A stretch of DNA of 17,732 nucleotides from an uncultured Muribaculaceae bacterium (lineage in GTDB: Bacteria; Bacteroidota; Bacteroidia; Bacteroidales; Muribaculaceae): contig CAJULY010000030.1 of the NCBI GenBank assembly GCA_910587185.1, forward strand, positions 1 to 17,732. The letters run 5' to 3'. The notes below the pieces were generated by a model. That model had not been told where the DNA came from and made no database searches. It saw only the letters and a list, made by a program, of their open reading frames with translations. The translations under genes were made by a program, and so were the position numbers. Of this stretch, positions 1-6,765 are shown in pieces. Position 1 is the stretch's first letter; every line of letters begins with the position of its first letter.

Positions 1-69
1 ATATCCAAGTTTTTGACTGAATTTTTGCTAAATCTCATGCGCTAGCCCTGAAAAATACTTCACTAAGCA

Positions 70-99
70 TTGATAAATCAAATAAATAACGTAAATTTG
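70..99 (+). promoter_or_regulatory. Probable promoter of the thrS operon
   Basis: TAAATTTG at 92-99 is a perfect match to the Bacteroidota -7 consensus TAnnTTTG. A TTG at 70-72 lies about 19-20 bp upstream, where the -33 element is expected. Transcription would start near 103-106, leaving a leader of about 60 nt before thrS. The consensus comes from known Bacteroides promoters; its use here is inferred. Confidence 0.6.
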
Positions 100-106
100 C
101 ACTCGG

Positions 107-139
107 ATACGGCTTACCGCCAAGGGGGGTAAGCCGTAT
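107..139 (+). promoter_or_regulatory. Perfect 12-bp hairpin in the thrS leader
   Basis: ATACGGCTTACC (107-118) and GGTAAGCCGTAT (128-139) are exact reverse complements around the 9-nt loop GCCAAGGGG. The hairpin would sit almost at the 5' end of the mRNA and end 25 nt before the thrS ATG. No U-run follows, so it does not look like a simple terminator. It could stabilise the mRNA 5' end or serve as an operator RNA for ThrRS or another protein; the sequence does not decide between these. A six-codon frame (ATG 138, TGA 156-158) begins inside the right arm. Confidence 0.6.
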
Positions 140-164
140 GAATGCGTTAATTTATTGAATATCA

Positions 165-2102
165 ATGATAAATATTACATTTCCCGATAAATCGGTAAAA
201 CAATTTGAAAGCGGAACCACTCCTCTGCAGATCGCAGAGAGTATCAGTCCGCGTCTCGCGCAGGATGTTCTTGCCTCCACAGTTAACGGCGAGGAATGGG
301 ACCTGACACGTCCCGTTGAGGAAGATGCTGAAATCAAGCTTTTCAAATGGGATGATCCGGAAGGAAAGCATGCTTTCTGGCACAGTTCGGCCCACTTGCT
401 TGCCGAGGCTCTTCAGGAACTTTATCCCGGCGTGAAATTCGGAATCGGTCCGGCAATCGAAAACGGATTCTATTACGACATTGATCCGGGTGAACATGTC
501 ATAACAGCAGCAGATTTCCCGAAGATTGAGAAGAAGATGCTCGAACTCGCGCGTCAGAAACAGGAGATTGTGCGCAAGGATATCTCAAAGGCCGATGCCC
601 TGAAACTTTTCGGAGACCGCAACGAGGAATACAAGTGTGAGCTTATCAGCGAACTCGAGGACGGACATATAACGACCTATACCCAGGGTAATTTCACCGA
701 CCTTTGCCGCGGCCCGCATATCCCGACCACCGCTCCGATAAAAGCAGTGAAAGTGATGTCGCTTGCCGGGGCTTACTGGCGCGGTGACGAAAAACGCAAC
801 CAGCTTGTGCGTGTCTATGGAATCACGTTCCCCAAGCAGAAGATGCTTGACGAATATCTGGCTCTTCTGGAAGAGGCCAAAAAACGCGACCATCGTAAAC
901 TTGGAAAGGAAATGGAGCTTTTCACTTTCTCACAGAATGTGGGCGCCGGCCTTCCTCTCTGGCTTCCGAAAGGAGCCGCTTTGCGTGACCGCCTTGAGCA
1001 ATTCCTGCGTAAAATTCAGAAACAATACGGTTATCAGCAGGTTATCACTCCGCATATCGGTAATAAGATGCTCTATGTCACATCAGGACATTATGCGAAA
1101 TACGGCAAGGATTCATTCCAGCCGATACACACTCCGGAAGAAGGGGAGGAATATCTGCTCAAGCCGATGAACTGTCCCCATCACTGTGAAATATTCCGTG
1201 CGCTTCCCCGCAGTTACAGGGATCTTCCTCTGCGTCTTGCGGAATTCGGCACCGTTTACCGTTACGAGCAGAGCGGTGAGCTTCACGGCCTGACCCGAGT
1301 CCGCGGATTCACGCAGGATGACGCGCATATCTATTGCGCCCCCGATCAGATAAAAGATGAATTCCTCAAGGTAATGGATATCATCTTCTACATTTTCAAG
1401 GCATTGAAATTTGACAATTTCGAGGCCCAGATATCACTTCGCGATCCGAAGAACAAGGAAAAATACATCGGTAGCGATGAAAACTGGCATCTCGCCGAAC
1501 AGGCTATCATCGATGCATGCGAAGAGAAAGGGCTGAAAGCCCGCAAGGAGCTCGGCGAGGCCGCTTTCTACGGTCCCAAGCTCGACTTTATGGTCAAAGA
1601 TGCCCTCGGACGCCGCTGGCAGCTCGGAACCATTCAGGTCGATTACAATCTGCCCGAACGCTTCCAGCTCGAATACACAGGCTCGGATAATCAGAAGCAC
1701 CGTCCTGTGATGATCCACCGCGCGCCTTTCGGCTCGATGGAGCGTTTCGTCGCCGTACTTCTCGAACATACTGCCGGACGTTTCCCCCTCTGGCTCGCTC
1801 CCGAGCAGGCAGTCGTTCTGCCCATTTCGGAGAAATTCAACGATTATGCCCGCGAAGTAGCCCGTCAGCTGAATATTGCCGATGTCAGGGCCATTGTCGA
1901 TGACCGCAATGAGAAAATCGGAAAGAAAATCCGCGATAACGAGCTTAAACGTATTCCCTATCTGCTCGTTGTCGGAGAGAAAGAAGCCAATAATGGTGAA
2001 ATTTCTGTAAGAAAACAGGGCGAAGGTGATAAAGGTACGATGAAAATTGCTACCTTTGCAGAAAATTTGGCCCGAGAGGTCGAAGAAATGATTAATAACT
2101 AG
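165..2102 (+). CDS. thrS: Threonyl-tRNA synthetase
   Basis: This cytoplasmic class II aminoacyl-tRNA synthetase charges tRNA-Thr using threonine and ATP. The 645-residue length is normal for a bacterial ThrRS. An N-terminal TGS domain covers about residues 1-62. The editing domain follows, with the HxxxH pair H73/H77 and the partner residues C181 and H185 in the CRGPH motif; together these clear mis-charged Ser-tRNA. The catalytic core carries the zinc ligands C337 (MNCPHH), H388 (DDAHIY) and H518 (MIHRA), and class II motif 2 around RYEQSGELHG (366-375). The anticodon-binding domain occupies roughly the last 100 residues. The ATG at 165 gives the expected N-terminus MINITFP. It is the first gene of the operon, 11 nt before infC, and is transcribed from the promoter and hairpin leader upstream. 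Confidence 0.98.
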   Translation: MINITFPDKSVKQFESGTTPLQIAESISPRLAQDVLASTVNGEEWDLTRPVEEDAEIKLFKWDDPEGKHAFWHSSAHLLAEALQELYPGVKFGIGPAIENGFYYDIDPGEHVITAADFPKIEKKMLELARQKQEIVRKDISKADALKLFGDRNEEYKCELISELEDGHITTYTQGNFTDLCRGPHIPTTAPIKAVKVMSLAGAYWRGDEKRNQLVRVYGITFPKQKMLDEYLALLEEAKKRDHRKLGKEMELFTFSQNVGAGLPLWLPKGAALRDRLEQFLRKIQKQYGYQQVITPHIGNKMLYVTSGHYAKYGKDSFQPIHTPEEGEEYLLKPMNCPHHCEIFRALPRSYRDLPLRLAEFGTVYRYEQSGELHGLTRVRGFTQDDAHIYCAPDQIKDEFLKVMDIIFYIFKALKFDNFEAQISLRDPKNKEKYIGSDENWHLAEQAIIDACEEKGLKARKELGEAAFYGPKLDFMVKDALGRRWQLGTIQVDYNLPERFQLEYTGSDNQKHRPVMIHRAPFGSMERFVAVLLEHTAGRFPLWLAPEQAVVLPISEKFNDYAREVARQLNIADVRAIVDDRNEKIGKKIRDNELKRIPYLLVVGEKEANNGEISVRKQGEGDKGTMKIATFAENLAREVEEMINN

Positions 2103-2113
2103 TAACTCACTGA

Positions 2114-2707
2114 ATGCAGAAAAAGCCATTTAATCCCGCCGGACCCCGCCGTCCGAACCCAGTACGCAATCCTCAGCAGCGTCGTGGCCCCGCCACCGCC
2201 AAGGATCAATATGCCACCAACGAGCAGATCCGTGCCCGTGAAGTGCGTCTTGTCGGTGACAATGTCACTACCGGGATATACTCCATTCGTGAGGCGCTTG
2301 AAATAGCCGAAGAGCAGGGACTTGATCTCATAGAGATCTCTCCCACTGCCGAACCGCCTGTCTGCAAGATTCTGGATTATCAGAAGTTTCTTTACCAGCA
2401 GAAGAAGCACCAGAAGGAACAGAAGGCAAAAGCTACAAAAGTTGTTGTCAAGGAGATCCGTTTCGGGCCTCAGACCGATGACCATGACTATAATTTCAAG
2501 CTGAAGCATGCGATCGGATTCCTTCAGGAAGGCGCAAAAGTGAAAGCTTATGTGTTTTTCCGCGGACGTTCGATTCTCTTCAAGGAGCAGGGTGAAGTTC
2601 TTTTGCTGCGCTTCGCCAATGATCTTGAAGAATACGGAAAAGTCGAGCAAATGCCCGTGCTTGAAGGAAAGAGAATGATCCTTATGATTTCACCCAAAAA
2701 GAAATAA
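2114..2707 (+). CDS. infC: Translation initiation factor IF-3
   Basis: IF-3 binds the 30S subunit, prevents premature joining of the 50S subunit and checks start-codon/initiator-tRNA pairing. The 197-residue product begins with a basic, proline-rich tail (about 1-30) that is longer than in E. coli. The N-domain follows, starting near NEQIRAREVRLVG and including GLDLIEISP. A lysine/glutamine-rich helical linker (QQKKHQKEQKAK) leads to the C-domain with the conserved KEIRFGP and the C-terminal ISPKKK. In many bacteria infC uses a rare start codon and is autoregulated by IF-3. Here the frame opens with an ordinary ATG, so that mechanism is not apparent. It lies 11 nt after thrS and 45 nt before rpmI, the standard thrS-infC-rpmI-rplT order. 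Confidence 0.97.
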   Translation: MQKKPFNPAGPRRPNPVRNPQQRRGPATAKDQYATNEQIRAREVRLVGDNVTTGIYSIREALEIAEEQGLDLIEISPTAEPPVCKILDYQKFLYQQKKHQKEQKAKATKVVVKEIRFGPQTDDHDYNFKLKHAIGFLQEGAKVKAYVFFRGRSILFKEQGEVLLLRFANDLEEYGKVEQMPVLEGKRMILMISPKKK

Positions 2708-2752
2708 CCAGAGTTTTTACTCGAATCAACATTATTAATTATTATTTTTACA

Positions 2753-2950
2753 ATGCCTAAGATTAAGACTAATTCCGGTGCCAAAAAGAGGTTCGCCCTT
2801 ACCGGATCAGGAAAGATCAAGAGAAAACACGCTTACAAAAGCCACATTCTCACCAAGAAGACTAAAAAACAGAAGCGTAATCTGACCCACTTCTCAATCG
2901 TTGACGAATCGAATGTGAAGGCCGTCAAAGAACTTCTCGGCTGCAAGTAA
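2753..2950 (+). CDS. rpmI: 50S ribosomal protein L35
   Basis: This 65-residue, very basic ribosomal protein has the family N-terminus MPKIKTNSGAKKRF. A central Lys-rich stretch reads SHILTKKTKKQKRNL and would contact 23S rRNA. Length and motif order match bacterial L35. It is the third gene of the operon, 45 nt after infC. In E. coli L20 represses translation of this gene through a leader structure; I see no clear equivalent in the short A+T-rich gap before it. The 120-nt space to rplT is longer than the other gaps in the operon. Confidence 0.97.
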   Translation: MPKIKTNSGAKKRFALTGSGKIKRKHAYKSHILTKKTKKQKRNLTHFSIVDESNVKAVKELLGCK

Positions 2951-3070
2951 GAAGAGATCAAGAGGATTTCTCTGAGCAATTTTAATTCTTGTGTCTTATC
3001 ACACTTTTTATTAACCGAATGTTTAGCACTAAAGAGCATCAGCCGCTAACTTTCACAATTCATTAAAAAA

Positions 3071-3421
3071 ATGCCAAGATCAGTAAATCATGTAGCTTCA
3101 AGAGCTCGCAGAAAGAAAATCTTAAAACTCACCCGTGGTTATTTCGGTTGCCGCCGCAATGTGTGGACTGTCGCCAAGAATACTTGGGAAAAAGGTCTTA
3201 CATACGCTTACCGTGACCGTAAAGATAAAAAACGCAATTTCCGTGCTCTCTGGATTCAGCGTATCAATGCTGCAGCCCGCATGGAAGATCTCTCTTACAG
3301 CAAACTGATGGGTCTAATCCATAAGTCAGGTATAGAGATCAACCGCAAGGTTCTCGCAGATCTCGCTCTCAACAATCCCGCCGCTTTCAAGGCTATTGTA
3401 GAGAAGGTAAAAGGAGCCTGA
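3071..3421 (+). CDS. rplT: 50S ribosomal protein L20
   Basis: L20 is an early-assembly 23S rRNA-binding protein of the large subunit. The 116-residue product shows the family pattern: MPRSVNHVASRARRKKILKL at the N-terminus, then GYFGCRRN, AYRDRKDKKRNFRALWIQRINAAAR, and LNRKVLA-type residues (here INRKVLADLA) near the end. The basic extended N-terminal half penetrates the ribosome; the C-terminal half is the globular RNA-binding domain that, in other bacteria, also represses the operon. It is the last gene of the translation operon. Its stop codon lies about 20 nt before a perfect 16-bp terminator stem. Confidence 0.98.
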   Translation: MPRSVNHVASRARRKKILKLTRGYFGCRRNVWTVAKNTWEKGLTYAYRDRKDKKRNFRALWIQRINAAARMEDLSYSKLMGLIHKSGIEINRKVLADLALNNPAAFKAIVEKVKGA

Positions 3422-3440
3422 ACAACAGCGTAGGCTATAG

Positions 3441-3476
3441 AGAAAAGGCTTTCAGCGACTGCTGAAAGCCTTTTCT
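3441..3476. terminator. Bidirectional terminator between rplT and the convergent gene
   Basis: AGAAAAGGCTTTCAGC (3441-3456) and GCTGAAAGCCTTTTCT (3461-3476) form a perfect 16-bp stem with the tetraloop GACT. The A/T-rich stem ends give a U-rich 3' side on either strand, so it can end both rplT (+) and the gene ending at 3500 (-). Confidence 0.85.
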
Positions 3477-3499
3477 GTGTATTGTAGTTGTTGGAGCCG

Positions 3500-3856
3500 C
3501 TATTCCTCTTCGGAGTTGAAAGAGCTGAAGAATCGCTCCATAAGAGTTTTCTTAGGCATTTTCACATGTATGCTCGAACGGTTATCATGCTTGTTGAGAA
3601 ACAGAATGGAGGAATGAAGTACAATTGCTATTTTGTTTTCGAATTCCACAATGGCGTGTATGTGGGAGAGCGGAATTCTGTAAAACGGAGAATTTTCAGG
3701 AAAACTGCCTGTCACAAGGTTGGCGTTGTCGTCAATCTGGATATCGTGGTGCTCGATAAGATGTTCGAAAAGCAGATCGACATCAAGATCATCGGCGGTG
3801 CGCGGAGGTTTCTTGAAAGTCTTATATAATTGATCGATAACTTTCTGGGTAATCAT
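3500..3856 (-). CDS. Small conserved-looking hypothetical protein
   Basis: I do not recognise a named family. The 118-residue product starts at ATG 3856 with MITQKVIDQLYKTFKKPP. It has no signal peptide or membrane segment. An acidic helical N-terminal half (TADDLDVDLLFEHLIEHHDIQIDD) is followed by an alternating hydrophobic pattern (FYRIPLSHIHAIVEFENKIAIVLHSSILFLNK) that suggests a beta-rich core, and an acidic C-terminus (SFNSEEE). It is probably cytoplasmic. It points toward rplT and shares the bidirectional terminator with it. The opposite strand also has an open frame here, but this frame reads more like a folded protein and ends sensibly before the terminator. Its upstream neighbour mmdB lies over 200 nt away behind its own terminator, so the gene is probably monocistronic. 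Confidence 0.7.
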   Translation of the reverse strand: MITQKVIDQLYKTFKKPPRTADDLDVDLLFEHLIEHHDIQIDDNANLVTGSFPENSPFYRIPLSHIHAIVEFENKIAIVLHSSILFLNKHDNRSSIHVKMPKKTLMERFFSSFNSEEE

Positions 3857-4002
3857 TTCTGTTGTAATCTGGGTTCACACAAGTTTTAGTATTTCAGATG
3901 GTAGTCTTGTGACTCATCGATTGGTATAGATAAAACAATGACGGAGCCGTAAAGGTTGTGTCAGAGTGAGACCGCATTCGATAATTGGATATTGTTTGAA
4001 AA

Positions 4003-4052
4003 AGAAAAGCGCGGTACTTCAGCGGAATTTGCTGTCTGTACCGCGCTTTTCT
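4003..4052 (-). terminator. Terminator of the methylmalonyl-CoA decarboxylase operon
   Basis: A 15-bp perfect stem (4003-4017 paired with 4038-4052, core GCGCGGTAC) encloses a 20-nt loop that contains its own small CAGC/GCTG stem. On the - strand the right arm runs into a U-rich tail (CTTTTCTTTTTC), as expected of an intrinsic terminator. It begins 12 nt after the mmdB stop codon. Confidence 0.85.
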
Positions 4053-4063
4053 GTTATTTGCTA

Positions 4064-5221
4064 TCAAGCCAGGAAGCCGAGTAGCACACCTGCGGCCACT
4101 GCAGAACCGATGACACCTGCAACGTTCGGGCCCATGGCGTGCATGAGCAGATAGTTGCTGGGATCGTATTCGAGACCGAGGTTGTTGGAAATTCTGGCTG
4201 ACATCGGGACGGCCGAAACACCGGCATTTCCGATGAGAGGATTGATTTTCTTAGATTTGGGAAGAACCAGATTGAACAGTTTCACGAAGAGAACACCGCT
4301 GGATGACGCGATGATGAATGCCATGAAACCGAGAGCGAAGATTCCGACAGTCTGGGGAGTAAGGAACTCTGAAGCCTGAGTGGAAGCTCCCACGGTCATG
4401 CCGAGAAGGATTGTCACAATGTCGGTGAGGGCATTTGACGCTGTCTTGGCGAGACGGTTGCAGACACCGCACTCACGGAGCAGGTTGCCGAAGAATAGCA
4501 TACCGAGCAACGGAATGCCTGAGGGAACCACGAAACATGTCAGCAACAGACCGACGATCGGGAAGATGATCTTTTCGTTCTGAGAGACGGCTCGCGCCGG
4601 TTTCATTTTTATCAGGCGTTCTTTCTTGGTCGTGAAAAGACGCATTATCGGCGGCTGGATTACAGGCACGAGAGCCATGTAGGAATAGGCCGACACTGCG
4701 ATTGCACCCATGAGGTTGGGCGCGAGTTTTGACGAAAGGAAGATTGCCGTCGGTCCGTCGGCACCGCCGATGATGGCGATGGCTCCAGCCTGGTCGGGGG
4801 CGAAACCGAGAAGCAATGCGACCATGTAGGCTCCGAAAATGCCGAACTGTGCGGCTGCGCCGATGAGCATAAGCTTGGGGTTGGCTATCAGGGCCGAGAA
4901 GTCGGTCATAGCGCCGATTCCGAGAAATATCAGAGGGGGATACCAGCCGGCACTCACTCCGTTGTAGAGGATGTTGAGGACGGATCCTTCCTCGTATATT
5001 CCCACCTCAAGACCTGCGGTGGTGTCAAAAGGAATATTTCCGATAAGCATGCCGAAGCCTATGGGAACAAGAAGCATCGGCTCGAAATTTTTCTTTATGG
5101 CAAGCCATATAAAGAAAAGTCCTACGGCAAGCATGACGAAATGCCGCCATGTAGCGTTGTGGAAACCTGTCAGATTCCAAAACTGCTGAAGGTTGGATAA
5201 CAGAAAATCACCAAAATCCAT
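4064..5221 (-). CDS. mmdB: Sodium-pumping decarboxylase beta subunit (methylmalonyl-CoA decarboxylase)
   Basis: This polytopic inner-membrane protein of the OadB/MmdB/GcdB family decarboxylates carboxybiotin and couples the reaction to Na+ export. The 385-residue product has about nine or more hydrophobic segments. Its signature GGADGPTAIFLSS starts at residue 152, with D155 corresponding to the Na+-linked Asp203 of Klebsiella OadB. A second conserved stretch, GNAGVSAVPMSAR, lies near the C-terminus; its Asn and Ser are also implicated in Na+ transport in the family. It is slightly shorter than many OadB proteins but no key motif is missing. It is the last gene of the operon, 29 nt after the biotin carrier gene, and is followed by an intrinsic terminator. 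The family includes oxaloacetate and glutaconyl-CoA enzymes. The neighbouring mce and mmdA genes argue for methylmalonyl-CoA. Confidence 0.93.
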   Translation of the reverse strand: MDFGDFLLSNLQQFWNLTGFHNATWRHFVMLAVGLFFIWLAIKKNFEPMLLVPIGFGMLIGNIPFDTTAGLEVGIYEEGSVLNILYNGVSAGWYPPLIFLGIGAMTDFSALIANPKLMLIGAAAQFGIFGAYMVALLLGFAPDQAGAIAIIGGADGPTAIFLSSKLAPNLMGAIAVSAYSYMALVPVIQPPIMRLFTTKKERLIKMKPARAVSQNEKIIFPIVGLLLTCFVVPSGIPLLGMLFFGNLLRECGVCNRLAKTASNALTDIVTILLGMTVGASTQASEFLTPQTVGIFALGFMAFIIASSSGVLFVKLFNLVLPKSKKINPLIGNAGVSAVPMSARISNNLGLEYDPSNYLLMHAMGPNVAGVIGSAVAAGVLLGFLA

Positions 5222-5250
5222 AAATTTCAGATTTGAATGGTTGAGGATTA

Positions 5251-5688
5251 TTATTCGATGGTGATCAGAAGGGCGCCTTCAAGAACTGCGTCACCAGGAT
5301 TGACATCGATGGATTTGACAACTCCGTCATGGCCGGCATGGATTGCGTTCTCCATTTTCATAGCTTCGAGAATAGCCACGGTATCGGCAGCCTTTACGGT
5401 GTCTCCGACTTTAACGGCAATCGAAACGACAGTGCCGGGAAGCGGGGAAACGACTTTCTTAGCGCCGCCGGATTTGGCAGCCGGTTTGGAGATGACCTTA
5501 CCGCCGTCGGCTGTGCGGGGAGCTGCCGACGGACGCGGAGCGTTGATTATAGTCACAGGCTTTTTGGCCTTGTCAAGCTCCACTTTGTAGGGGACGCCGT
5601 TGACTTCAACTTCGGCAATATTATTATCGATATCGCCTATGGCAACTTTGTAGGTGTTGCCGTTGATTTTATATTTGTATTCTTTCAT
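5251..5688 (-). CDS. mmdC: Biotin carrier subunit of methylmalonyl-CoA decarboxylase
   Basis: This biotinyl carrier protein shuttles the carboxyl group from the carboxyltransferase MmdA to the membrane decarboxylase MmdB. The 145-residue product has an N-terminal region (1-45) of short beta-strands. A flexible Ala/Pro/Lys linker (about 50-78) follows, and then a biotinyl-lipoyl domain (about 78-145). The biotinylation motif EAMKMEN starts at E108, with K111 the modified lysine. The hairpin turn residues PLPGTV and the half-domain repeat GDAVLEGALL are in the usual places. It is cytoplasmic and associated with the membrane complex. It lies 64 nt after the oadG-like gene and 29 nt before mmdB. 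Attachment of biotin would need a BirA ligase encoded elsewhere. Confidence 0.95.
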   Translation of the reverse strand: MKEYKYKINGNTYKVAIGDIDNNIAEVEVNGVPYKVELDKAKKPVTIINAPRPSAAPRTADGGKVISKPAAKSGGAKKVVSPLPGTVVSIAVKVGDTVKAADTVAILEAMKMENAIHAGHDGVVKSIDVNPGDAVLEGALLITIE

Positions 5689-5752
5689 TTTCGGTTGAAT
5701 TGATAATGTTTGGCAAAAATGATAAATTTATTCTACTGCGATGTTGATAATT

Positions 5753-6718
5753 TTACTTTTGCGGCAGTTGACGGAGTCCGTAAATCTTGGAGCTCCAGGG
5801 AGAATAGGCGCGTTTTACCTTATTGATGGTCAGAACGGTGTTCTCGCTGTCATGAGCATTGAGGTGCTCATGCAGGGCCATTGCGATAGCTGCGATTTCT
5901 TCGCCTGAATCATGACCTTTCTCAACATGGATTTCTGTTTCCGACGAAGAGAGGGTCTTGGTCTTGTTGCGGCTTGAAACGCGTTCGCCTATCTTGCTTA
6001 TTATGTAGAAGCAGATGCAGAGAAGCAGAAGTGCCGAGAAAACTATTCCCATTGCCATGATCGCCATAGCAACGCCGTTTTTGTCCTTTTCGGCAAACAT
6101 GTCGATCTTGTCATTCGTCTCGCGGATCTTGTTGTTGGAGCTGGGGGTGACGGGAAGTCCTTCTGAATCATCGCGAATTTCCCATGCCTCTATTCCGAGT
6201 TTTACTCCGTCTTCGCTGTCAACCCCGTCTTCTATGCGGGCAAACGACTGGTCGGGTCCAAGTGTGGCGGGAACGGTTACGGAATCGATAAGAGTGTGTC
6301 CGTCGCCGTCGAATATGGCGATCCAGTTGTCCTGACCGGGCTGAAGGGTGAAGTTTGTGTGGAAAGTTCCGAGAGTGGGACGTCCGTCGGCCCAGAATAC
6401 CACATGCTGACGTTTCGGTATTTTGGTCAGGACGTCGCCGAGAGGAACGGCATACATCATTGCCTTGCGCTCTTTGGACGAAAGGTTTTCATCGAGGGTG
6501 GCCCGATTGTTGGTCAGGAACACACTGGCGATGTTGAGCGGTGCGTGGGTTGTATTGAAAAGCTCGATCCAGGCTGTATGATGGCCGTAATCATCGACAA
6601 AGTTGCTGTCGTTCTGCACCATCACTTCATTGATTCGCAGATTGCGGCGACTTTGCGCTGAAATGGCAGCCGCTCCAACGGCTACAGCCAGAAGCAATAA
6701 CATTAATTTCTGTTTCAT
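5753..6718 (-). CDS. OadG/MmdD-type gamma-delta subunit with N-terminal lamin-tail domain
   Basis: The 321-residue product begins with a signal peptide (about 1-22, hydrophobic core LMLLLLAVAVGAAA). A lamin-tail (LTD) domain covers about 27-165, recognised by INEVMVQNDSNF, the WIELFN strand at 50-55 and the PGQDNWIAIFDGDG strand pair. A single transmembrane helix follows at about 214-241 (GVAMAIMAMGIVFSALLLL). The cytoplasmic tail ends in YSPWSSKIYGLRQLPQK. The helix and tail are those of the small OadG subunit, which anchors and assembles the Na+-pumping decarboxylase; the LTD would face outside the cytoplasmic membrane. Classical OadG or MmdD proteins are only about 80-130 residues, so this is a large N-terminal extension. 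It lies between mmdA and mmdC, as expected for a complex subunit. The role of the LTD is unknown; binding cell-wall or periplasmic partners is a guess. Confidence 0.88.
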   Translation of the reverse strand: MKQKLMLLLLAVAVGAAAISAQSRRNLRINEVMVQNDSNFVDDYGHHTAWIELFNTTHAPLNIASVFLTNNRATLDENLSSKERKAMMYAVPLGDVLTKIPKRQHVVFWADGRPTLGTFHTNFTLQPGQDNWIAIFDGDGHTLIDSVTVPATLGPDQSFARIEDGVDSEDGVKLGIEAWEIRDDSEGLPVTPSSNNKIRETNDKIDMFAEKDKNGVAMAIMAMGIVFSALLLLCICFYIISKIGERVSSRNKTKTLSSSETEIHVEKGHDSGEEIAAIAMALHEHLNAHDSENTVLTINKVKRAYSPWSSKIYGLRQLPQK

Positions 6719-6765
6719 GTCTCTTTAAGGGATGAAATTGAGTTTTTTATTTATCCAAAAGAGGA

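Noticed and set aside
138..158. MNALIY mini-ORF as a threonine attenuation leader peptide
   Set aside because: It contains no Thr codon and no terminator/antiterminator pair follows; kept only as part of the leader finding.
3488..3829. A 113-codon + strand frame opposite the 118-residue hypothetical gene
   Set aside because: It would start just after a terminator, with no promoter seen, and its composition looks less protein-like than the - strand frame.
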